64,000 bases of DNA from Rachicladosporium sp. CCFEE 5018 (lineage: Eukaryota > Ascomycota > Dothideomycetes > Cladosporiales > Cladosporiaceae), in assembly GCA_002077045.2 (NCBI GenBank), contig KZ111186.1:114627-178626 (forward strand), written 5' to 3'. The notes under the pieces were generated by a model, which was given only the letters and a program-made list of their open reading frames with translations, made no database searches and was not told the origin of the DNA. Positions 56,419 to 64,000 of this stretch are shown here, piece after piece (within the stretch, counting starts at the first letter, position 1; each line of letters starts with the position of its first letter). Made by a program: the position numbers and the translations under genes.

Positions 56419-57340
56419 GAGGTACTCAGAGATAGGCTGGTGCTGCGACTGACATGTTGAGATCCTCAGATCGGTTGATCAACATGTCTGAGACAGGTCA
56501 GAGGAAAGGTAGCAAAGCGACGGAAGTGGCTGTGTTATGCTCGATGCCCTGAATACAGTGGTTTGATATTGCAGTCTTCAATTGCAAGAAGTCTGTGGTC
56601 ATCTGTGCACGGCACTCACACTTATTGTGCAATCTCGCGCTCTCGTTATGCACGAACTTCGGCATGTTAGATAGACGAAGAGATGCTCACCTTTTCTCAT
56701 TCACTCTCATGTTGTCTCTCGCGCTCAAGTTCGGCACAGACCATAAAATGGGTACAGCTCGACCCGCGTTCACCAACAACGCGTCCGAATCTCAATTCTC
56801 GCAGCTATACTTCCGAACACCACCAAATTGAACGCGACGTATCAACGCACCCTTCCGCTTACGACATCCTCGCTATCCGAGTCCTGTCAACATGCTCTCG
56901 ATAGCAGCAAGTGATGGACACACTCGTTACCAGACACACTTCGCGACTGTGCGGGCAGCATGCTCTGTGATCCTCAACAACAGGACCGACCACTGGCTTC
57001 CTTTCTCACGCACAGGCGCGCCTCGAGCTGCCGCTAATGTCAATAGGCTTCTGCCTGCTGTCGACTATTTCTGCAAGTCTCCGGAGTAAGTACCTGCTAC
57101 TTCCCTGAGTACATAGTGGTTTGCTGATCATGTTCGACGCTCAACGCCTGAAAACCTGGAAGGACCAGCTCCTACCTCTTGACTGGACTTCATGACACTT
57201 CATCACCGCAAAATGCGTGAGGAAATGATTGGATTGGACGAGTGTGAGATGACGAGCAATTCAAAGTTCCCATTGCAACGTTGTTGTTACTAAGCTAGGA
57301 GCCAGTCATAGCGTTCAACGCACATACTCTGTATCAGACG
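56419..57340. other. No supported gene
   Basis: Short plus-strand ORFs without motifs. Confidence 0.35.
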
Positions 57341-57992
57341 CTATACCGTAATAATATCTCGACAACCGATTGTCCTCCATATCTCTTCAGCTATCCAGGT
57401 CTCGATGTGTCGTAGTGTTGCTCCTCCTGCTTCATCACAAATGATCGATGGAATTCTCAGTTTACCCAGGTAAACGTTTATATCCATGAGAGCACCAAGT
57501 AACCTTTGAACAGACGATGGCTGGACTGGTGCTGAAGACGTCGATTGCTCCGGCTCGCTGTCGCCCTCGTCCCCACTTTCAACGTCTTCGTCGTCCTCGT
57601 CGTCCTCGTCGTCTCTATCGTCTTCGTCGTTCTCAGCCTCTTCCTCATCAACGTAGCCAGTATCCTTGTCGTTTCCCTGACTGGGTCCCGCGCTCTGCTC
57701 GCCACGATTCCCTGTCGTAGATCGAGTCGCAGATGACGACTGTACAACGTTTGGTTCCGGCCAGAGTTGTCTGCTTTCCAGATAGAGCGAGGGAATTCTT
57801 CCTTGGTGATAAAGCAGGCTACTTCACCTTTTGGTGATTGCGCCCCTCGCGTATCGTGCTCGAATATCAGTGGATCCAGTTCCTGGTAGAAGGCGGGCTT
57901 CATAGCGTAGCCCATCCTGGCAAGATGCAAAAGTACATGCCGAACAACGCGGTGACTGTAGCAGTAAGGTGCGACGTGGTGCCCAGGATCTC
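57341..57992 (-). pseudogene. Unrecognised protein with acidic Asp/Glu tract, frame broken
   Basis: Minus-strand coding in two frames. The upper part (about 57992-57780) reads GHHVAPYCYSHRVVRHVLLH, LARMGYAMKPAFYQELDPLI and FEHDTRGAQSPKGEVACFIT. The lower part reads PEPNVVQSSSATRSTTG and a long acidic run (EAENDEDDRDDEDDEDDEDV), then VQRLLGALMDINVYLGKLRI and HIETWIAEEIWRTIGCRD, to the TAG at 57341. A splice joining the two frames was not found between 57720 and 57840, so an indel is likely. The acidic run comes from CGTCGTCCTC-type triplet repeats. Family unknown; the start is not determined. Confidence 0.4.
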
Positions 57993-58346
57993 AGATGTAT
58001 AGACAAGGCGATCTCCGCTACAATCACACTACACAGTCCTGGGCCGCCACCGTTCTTCGCAGCATCGCAATCTTCCGCTGAGTTCTGCACGGGACGTTAC
58101 CTCATGTGCAGCACGTCACGATCGGATTGTTCGCGTAGTCGAAGGTTTCACAGACCGTCTGAAGGGTCTTGCAGCCTCAGCAGGTCCTTTATCCGCAATG
58201 ATGAACTCGATCGTGACCAGTGTGGAAGGTGTTGGTACCCGGTTTCCGCCATGGGACGATCAGATCAAGTCGTACGTCGGATAGAATTCTTGGAGTATTC
58301 CCTTGATCTCGATCGCCATCCAGGCGCAATCTTTGGCGTGGTACCT

Positions 58347-58975
58347 TCATTCATCTTCCCAGTCCGAGCTTGAGGGCCCTCCTGTGATCTGCTGCAGCGA
58401 CCTTAGGCCTTCGATGAATGGACGGAAGGTCTCGCAGCAGATCTCCATCATGTATTGCTCGTACATGTCCTTGAGACTGTCCTTACTGTAAGATGCTGAG
58501 ACATCTGTTAGGCGGACTGTGACGCGCTACACGGGTAGTACGTACAAGAGCGCCAAGCAACATTCATAGCTTGGAAGAGCATCCGGAGGGCCGCGCCTCT
58601 ATGCTTGTCATCGATTCGTACAGTGGCAGCGAGTACTTCCTCATCAGCGGGGGCAGGCAAGTAGCCATCTAGAATTTTTTCCGCCATTCATTAGTCAGCC
58701 ACACACGGAAGTAAACTACGATGCAACTCACCACGTTCTTCTTCGCAGCCGGGGCTCACGATCTCGTACAGAAAGAACGCAGCAAGTAGGTCCCTAGTCG
58801 CGTGTTCGAGAGTACATTCCCCATCCCGGTACACGCGCTCCAGACTTTGCTTCCAGTCCGGTCCCCAAAGACACTTGTACAAGCTGATAAGCGAAGGAGT
58901 CTGAGCGACCCCTATCGGTAGCGGGAGGCTCTGCCACCTCGCCATGTCGCTGTCCATGAAGCCCAGCGAGGACAT
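58347..58975 (-). CDS. Unrecognised fungal protein, tandem copy A
   Basis: A three-exon gene (58975-58732, 58668-58546 and 58495-58347) with introns of 63 bases (branch GCTGACTAAT) and 50 bases (branch CCTAAC); all phases agree, giving 171 residues. The sequence runs SLPLPIGVAQTPSLISLYKC, LWGPDWKQSLERVYRDGECT and LEHATRDLLAAFFLYEIVSP. After the splices it continues LAATVRIDDKHRGAALRMLF, YEQYMMEICCETFRPFIEGL, and ends SSSDWEDE. It has no signal peptide or membrane segment and is probably an intracellular helical protein. The upstream neighbour (59.1-60.0 kb) is a diverged paralogue in the same direction. I cannot name the family. The good splice sites and the existence of a paralogue make it a real gene. 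Confidence 0.65.
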
Positions 58976-59134
58976 CAGCGAAAGAACTGCGTCACAGAAG
59001 CCCCTTTGTAGCATCAGCGTTCAAGGAGGGATTTTGTCTTTTTCAGGTCTGACGCGATAGCACCAATATCTTCATCTTCGATGTACGGACCCGGAGATAG
59101 GCCTGCACGGGGGGATTCGAAGCCATTCTCGAAG

Positions 59135-60023
59135 TTACGCTGGTCTTTGTCGTTCATATTCGAACAAGCTAGCGGAGGGGATGTCTCTACTTCGAGAGCT
59201 CGGGAGTGTTGGGAGCAGCGTTGTTCTGCACGCCTCTCGATGCTGTATGGATCGAAATTTGCGCTCTTCCTGACGGGGCAAACGTGGTTGGAGGGTCTCG
59301 CTGTTTCCGACCAAGTCATGATCGGAGCCATTCTCCATTAGTAGTCTCTTGGTCTCGATCGCCGCCTCCACACAGGGCTGAAGTTTCTTGCCGCACTCCG
59401 AGCGCCAGTCTGGCCGTGCCGTCTCGCAAAATTCATCTATCCGTTCATGTTGTTCTTGCAGAACCCTTACGTATGGATCGAAGGCGGCACAGCAAGCGTC
59501 CATTATCGAGGCCTCGTAAAACTCATCCCGATTTCCGCGTCGCTCCGACGACCTACTGCAGCAGTCATCTAGTGTACTCTTTAGCAACAGTCAATAACCT
59601 GCAGGTTACAGTGCTCACCATCGCTTCGTGAGAGACCATCCGCTGTTGAGAGCAGGCCCCGGACCGCAATCTCGCGCCCATCCTCCGACTACACGCCATG
59701 ATAAGACCTCGGTACTCTTGCGGTAGGCAATCCGTCGAATTCACGAACACTATCGCCGACTTGTGAGTTAGCTGTGATCGCGAGCTTCGCGATAGATGTG
59801 CATACTTACTTGGTCTGATGGTCTCGGCTAGGAAGAAGGTGGCAAGGAACTGTTCGGTAGCATCATCGACAGACAACCATCTCCTCCGATACGTGCGGTA
59901 CAGTCCCTCGTACCAGTCATGACCCCAAAGACAGGTATAGAGTCTGACAAGTGCAGGGGTCGTGGCCTTCTCTATCAGAGGAAGGGCGGACGCCCGTTTG
60001 AGCTCCTTCAATTCTGTCGCCAT
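59135..60023 (-). CDS. Unrecognised fungal protein, tandem copy B
   Basis: Paralogue of the gene at 58.3-59.0 kb. It starts MATELKELKRASALPLIEKA at 60023. Exon 1 (60023-59810) shows the shared core LVRLYTCLWGHDWYEGLYRT and DATEQFLATFFLAETIRP. Intron 59750-59809 (60 bases, GTAAGT, branch GCTAACT) leads in frame to MFVNSTDCLPQEYRGLIMAC. A second intron must lie around 59580-59625 (donor GTGAGC or a downstream site; phase not resolved) before DEFY-EASIMDACCAAFDPYV, which matches YEQYMMEICCETFRPFI of copy A. The frame then stays open to 59135, about 98 residues longer than copy A. Whether it is fully intact depends on that second intron. Confidence 0.5.
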
Positions 60024-60522
60024 GCACGTATAGCACGCTGGCTCACTCCGTTGAGGGTAGCGACCTCGCTTACACGGCGGTGCTCGGTGGAAGAACAACA
60101 CAATCAAGATACAATGCCTAATGCAGTCTTATGGGTAAGGTAGAGGTCACTGTAACCAAATTTACTATGAGAAGTCCTCCACCTTACCCGTAGCCAACTT
60201 CTCAAAAAGCGCCACAGCAATCTGCAAGGAGTGGTATGCAGCAGTGCGGTTTTGCGGGACGTGTGCGAGGAGGAAGTGGGGCGAAAAGCTGAGAAATTGG
60301 AAATCCGATGCAGGAACAAGATCAGAGTGATGTTCGCGCGGTGCAGAGCAGATTTTAGATGAACAAGGCCACGTGGTACAACAGGCTAAACATGAGGAAG
60401 AGGTGTGTAGGGGAGACTTTGGGGTTTGTGAGTCATGTTGTTTGGGAAGATTTGAATAGACGATCTGACACAAGATCGAAGCTATATTCTACGCTACTGA
60501 ATGCAGACACACACATCACCGA
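60024..60522. other. Intergenic, no supported gene
   Basis: Upstream flank of copy B and downstream flank of the GH62 gene. Nothing recognised. Confidence 0.4.
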
Positions 60523-61943
60523 CTAGTTCTTCGTAACAGTCACAGTCTTAGTCGACTTCTCAGTCGTAGTCTTGGTCTTGGTCGTGGTCTTGGTCTTGGT
60601 GATCTTTTCGGTAGTGGTCTTCGTCTCCGTTGACTTCTCAGTCGTAGCCTTAGTCATAGTAACAGTGCTCGTCTTGCCGGTTGGACAAGTTGCCGCCGAG
60701 GCCGATGAAGTAACGGTCACAGTCGAGGCAGTGGCCGATGCGCAGGTCGTTGGCGCCGCGGTGACAGAAGCCGAGGATGACGTTGTAATCGTGCTGGTAG
60801 CGAATGTCGTGCTGCTAGTCATGCTGCTGCTTGCACTGCTACTGTTGCCGCCGCCGGTCTGCATAGGAGATGGGTTGACAAGCGTCAATAATGCTGGCCG
60901 CCAGGGCAAGTCATTGTAACCAACGTTCGAAGGACCACGACCTTGAATTAAAAACTTCAAATTGCAAGGATCGATCTCGAATGTCTGGTCGTCGGTACTG
61001 CGGATGTGATCGCCATGACTAATTTCGGCAGACCATGTGATAGCTGTATTGGACTTGCCCGCAAATGGATCGCTCTCAAGGCCGGACAATTCGGTGAACT
61101 TGCCACCAAGGTTGGTGGCGGTGAAGGAGCGAAAATAACGGCCCACAGTACCCTCGCACTCAACCATCATAAGCCATTTGATCTGACCCTTCAGCTTATA
61201 AACTTGCACCGCTTCGAAAAGGTTGGCTGTCGTGTCATTCAGGATGGTCTCAAAGGTCGTGCCAAAGCTGCCGGGGAAGTTGCCAAGAGGCATGCTTGCG
61301 CGGTAAATCTGGCCATTGTCACCAGCGAAGAAAAGCCACATATTGGTATCGTCTGCGATTACCGTCTGGTCGATGGGGCCGTATGGTGCACCAGTCGCGC
61401 CACCGTCGTAAAGTGCTTGCTCTGGACCCCAGCTGTTCAGAGTTTGTCAGCGTATGCGCACGGACTGACAAGCAAAGTTACTGCTCACCCATTAGCATTT
61501 GTAGGATCGGTGGATGTCCTATAGCTGAACGAATGTCCTCCCCACTGGTATGCCATGACCCAGATGTTTGCGGGTGCGTGGTAGAAGAGCGTCGGCGCGA
61601 CTGTCGGGCTGTTCATGCCATTCTGGCTGGCTGTGGCAATATTGGCCCAGTTGGTGAAGAGACCAAAGTTCATGGAACCGTAGGAGCCATTGTTGACATT
61701 GGAGCCGTATCTGGGAGTGCTATCAGTATTTTCCCTCCCAGATTCGGCGGGTTCGACTTACACCAAGTGCTGGCCCTTGTATGGCACATGGGTGAAGTCC
61801 TTCAACGACGTCCAGTTGTGCATTGGCTGTGCGAGAGGGCCATCTGGACTTACAGCCCACTGTGGTTTGGCAGGAAGGTCGCAATACTGAGCGCTGACCG
61901 CAATTGCGGTGGCAAGCATGCTGAGCGAAGTCTTGAGCAACAT
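60523..61943 (-). CDS. GH62 alpha-L-arabinofuranosidase, secreted
   Basis: GH62 enzymes remove arabinose side chains from arabinoxylan and arabinan in plant cell walls. Three exons (61943-61762, 61710-61489 and 61432-60523), with introns of 51 and 56 bases that restore HLVYGSN and NANGWGPEQA exactly, give 437 residues. A signal peptide (MLLKTSLSMLATAIAVSA) precedes QYCDLP. The five-bladed propeller shows family hallmarks: SLKDFTHVPYKGQHLVYGS, PTLFYHAPANIWVMAYQWGG, GPIDQTVIADDTNMWLFFAG, LFEAVQVYKL and DQTFEIDPCNLKFLIQGRGP. Acidic residues in LKDF, PIDQ and LFEA fit the base, modulator and acid of the family (inference). The C-terminus is a Ser/Thr- then Thr/Lys-rich tail (TTKTKTTTEKSTKT) without a carbohydrate-binding module. 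A TATATAT box lies about 100 bases upstream. Confidence 0.92.
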
Positions 61944-62039
61944 GATCGGAGTCTTGCAGTCAACTCCCAACGGCTGGCTGTGTCGAAATGAGTGCTTGCT
62001 GGGTGAAGAGAATAGTAAAGCCGAGCACTGGACTTTCAA

Positions 62040-62046
62040 TATATAT
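62040..62046 (-). promoter_or_regulatory. TATA box of the GH62 gene
   Basis: TATATAT on the minus strand about 97 bases before the GH62 ATG. Confidence 0.5.
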
Positions 62047-62910
62047 GAGTAGCCATTAAAAGCATCAGACAGAGATCTTCCATATTAATCGAGTCCTCCG
62101 ACCAGACTGATCGTCATGAGGTGCACGCGTCAGTATAGGCTGCACAACTGATCATTCCTACTGGTGCCATAACAACCAAGTGGCGACAAGCTATTGGCGA
62201 CAAGCTTCGAGGCTCTTCTCGAGCCCAGGCTTGTGCCCGGCGAACAGGCCTGTACTTCTTCGAATCAAGCACATACCTCGCCGTTAGGCTAATTCCAAGA
62301 GAGGAAGCTCATCATCGCCGGGAGGAGTGCAGCGCGGCTTGTACCTTGCCGGATGCAGTGGTCACGTCACTCGTACCTAGGGCGGCTAAATCAACTGATG
62401 CATGCGTTCATGCAGACACGGCACTAGCTTGAGTGGAAAAGATGGAGAAAGTCTGGGTAAATGCTTAGGCCTCCTGCGCTTTGACCTTTCGTGGAAGTGT
62501 GGGGAACGAGGGTGACTTTTCCTGGTCCAAACGCTGGGCTTAGACCCGTAGTCACTGAACCCTCACTACTATGCCGCGCTCCCATCGACAGGCCTAAAAC
62601 CCCGGCCCCACGGCCACTAAGCCGAGGATGCCCCGGGCTCTTGTGAACCCGCTTTGATCTGCAGAGGGAAATCCGGGGCCCATGCCAAGACCTGCTGGGA
62701 CCTACATTGTGATTCCCACTTTAATCCCAACCCAGCAGCGGCGCTCCCCTGGACGTTTAACACACTTTCTGTGTAGCAACTCTGACCAAGGAGGTACGGA
62801 ACACATCTGTCTCTTTGGAATCTCCACATCTACTGTTATACTACTGCTGCCATTGTGTGTGCTGCCCTTGCTGCCTGTGTGCTGCCAAACTTGGACCCTG
62901 ACAAATTCCC
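62047..62910. other. Promoter region of GH62, then probable LINE 5' region
   Basis: No gene is supported. The right part, from about 62.5 kb, is GC-rich with open stretches (for example 62682-62969) and may be the 5' untranslated part of the LINE, but its start cannot be fixed from one copy. Confidence 0.35.
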
Positions 62911-63924
62911 ATGGCAATTGCAGTACAGCTTACCAATATGACAAGCTACCTCAGCAATGTAAAGAGTGACCTTGGAAACGTGAAGAGTGAACTACAGCAT
63001 ATGAAAACCAGTATGGTAGTGACAATCCGAGAACAGGTAATTGCAGCCGTACAGGAGCAGTTTCTCTCCGGTCAGAATGTAACCAGCTCAGCCATGTCGT
63101 ACGCCGACGTTGCGCGTACTCCATCAACTAGTCAGCCAAGCAATCTACGAAGTATCTCCATGAACTCTACGCCCTCTGTCATGACCGACACGTTCTACTG
63201 TACAGTAGACACCTCACGTGTGGAGGAAGCAGAGAAGGCCCAGGTAAACCCAGGCGCAATCAGAAAAGCAGTTGAGGCGGAAATGCGTACAGTTGAAGGG
63301 CAAGAGACATGGAGATGCGTTGCAGTGACAAAAGATGCAAAGAACGCGGAGCGCATACGAATAGCATGCAGGACTGAGACAGAACTTGCTAGAGTCAAGG
63401 AGGCAGCGCAGAAGACTAGCCAGTCAGGGACACGAGTGCTGCGGGACCAGCTCTACCCGGTCAAGGTAGACAACGCTAACCGCACGTCAGTTCTTACTGC
63501 AGCAGGTGAGCTCCGCCCTGGAGCAATAGAATCACTAAGCAAGGAAAACGAGGTAAAGATCTCAAAGCTGGTCTGGCTCAGCCGGAAGGACTCTGGCAAA
63601 GCGTATGGATCGATGGTGGTATACGTCTCAAAGGGCAGCGAGGCAATCAGGCCACTACAGGGTCAATACTTCCACATCGCCGGAGAATCTGCGTAGACCC
63701 GACCATATGAACCACGCAACCGCCTAGACCCTTGCTACCGCTGCCAGGAGACGGGACACAAGGCATACTCATGCGAGAAGCCACAGTGATGCGCAAGGTG
63801 TGCGCAGATTGGCCATCGATATGGAGAATGCACTGCAGAAGTACTACGGTGTGTACCGTGTGGTGGGCCGCATGAGTCATTTAGCAGAAACTGCCGGACC
63901 CTCTACCCTGCTGCTAATGTATAG
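62911..63924 (+). mobile_element. LINE (Tad1-like) ORF1, gag-like with CCHC knuckles
   Basis: ORF1 of a non-LTR retrotransposon. It begins MAIAVQLTNMTSYLSNVKSD (coiled-coil-like), followed by an RRM-like middle (WRCVAVTKDAKNAERIRIAC). Three zinc knuckles close it: CYRCQETGHKAYSC and CARCAQIGHRYGEC (C-x2-C-x4-H-x4-C), and CVPCGGPHESFSRNC. The frame is continuous from 62911 to the TAG at 63922-63924 but is cut by TAG at 63694-63696 and TGA at 63787-63789, so this copy is dead or dying. The knuckle pattern and the following ORF2 match Tad1-type fungal LINEs. Confidence 0.8.
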
Positions 63925-64000
63925 GACACTTAAGGTGTTTCAACTAAATGTGAGAAAGCAACAAGAAGTACAGCAAAGCGTAATGAACGACAACCAACTA
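63917..64000 (+). mobile_element. LINE ORF2, first 28 codons
   Basis: ATG at 63917 overlaps the ORF1 stop (ATGTATAG). The reading LKVFQLNVRKQQEVQQSVMN is the start of the endonuclease domain that opens LINE ORF2. The remainder lies beyond the right edge. The short overlap suggests translation of ORF2 by stop-and-restart. Confidence 0.75.

Noticed and set aside
59750..59809. Apparent frame loss in tandem copy B
   Set aside because: Using the TAG acceptor at 59750 instead of the nearer AAG gives an in-frame product matching copy A.
60572..60919. Valine-rich plus ORF opposite the GH62 tail
   Set aside because: It is the antisense of the Thr/Lys-rich repeats of the GH62 C-terminus.
1..64000. 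tRNA, rRNA or CRISPR features
   Set aside because: No cloverleaf, rRNA segment or regularly spaced direct repeat array was recognised on either strand; a covariance search was not possible here.

Overview
The window is from a filamentous ascomycete. Every gene I could splice has short GT-AG introns of 48 to 63 bases, usually with a CTRAY-like branch site. The protein families are typical of Pezizomycotina: NmrA-like, DUF3328/UstYa-like, Bys1-like, 2EXR/F-box-like, GH62, OTT_1508-like deaminase, PD-(D/E)XK and NB-ARC/TPR proteins. The mix suggests a Dothideomycete, but that is inference. Gene density is low and many loci are broken or transposon-derived, so this looks like an accessory or repeat-rich region.

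Layout. 1-2.4 kb: the 5' end of an NmrA-like gene and a decayed NmrA-like C-terminus. 5.3-9.8 kb: an unrecognised basic ORF, a Cys-rich secreted protein, an intact five-exon UstYa-like oxidase and a secreted Bys1-like protein. 13.3-15.7 kb: two neighbouring protein-kinase relics. 18.5-19.5 kb: an intact 2EXR/F-box-like gene. 19.9-22.0 kb: a complete Fot1/pogo-type element with terminal inverted repeats and a dead transposase. 22.8-24.5 kb: a broken TPR/CHAT gene. 25.1-26.1 kb: a dead Tc1/mariner transposase. 26.7-29.8 kb: a large gene that looks bacterial (PKD domain, permuted NlpC/P60 papain-like domain, regulatory beta-sandwich), carrying a spliceosomal intron and three frameshifts. It is followed directly by a 17-bp minisatellite and an OrsD/DUF3505 relic.

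32.0-34.9 kb: a truncated kelch membrane protein head-to-head with a JmjC-like gene. 37-41.2 kb: coding relics, then a dsRNA-binding-motif gene and an OTT_1508-like deaminase in the same direction. 43.7-44.5 kb: a C2H2/3CxxC zinc-finger gene. 46.0-53.7 kb: an intact dynamin-like GTPase, an intact PD-(D/E)XK gene, a Ty3/gypsy integrase scrap and an NB-ARC/TPR (NLR-type) gene with two in-frame stops. 55.6-60.0 kb: an intact unrecognised gene, an acidic coding relic and a tandem pair of paralogues of an unrecognised family. 60.5-61.9 kb: an intact three-exon GH62 arabinofuranosidase. 62.9-64 kb: ORF1 and the start of ORF2 of a LINE.

Read together, the window combines secreted-protein and plant-polymer genes with families used in fungal self/non-self and stress responses (NLR, CHAT, dynamin/Mx-like, dsRNA-binding, deaminase, nuclease), mixed with class I and class II transposon debris. 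All family calls come from reading motifs; no database search was run. Several disruptions are single-base indels, so assembly error cannot be excluded for those.
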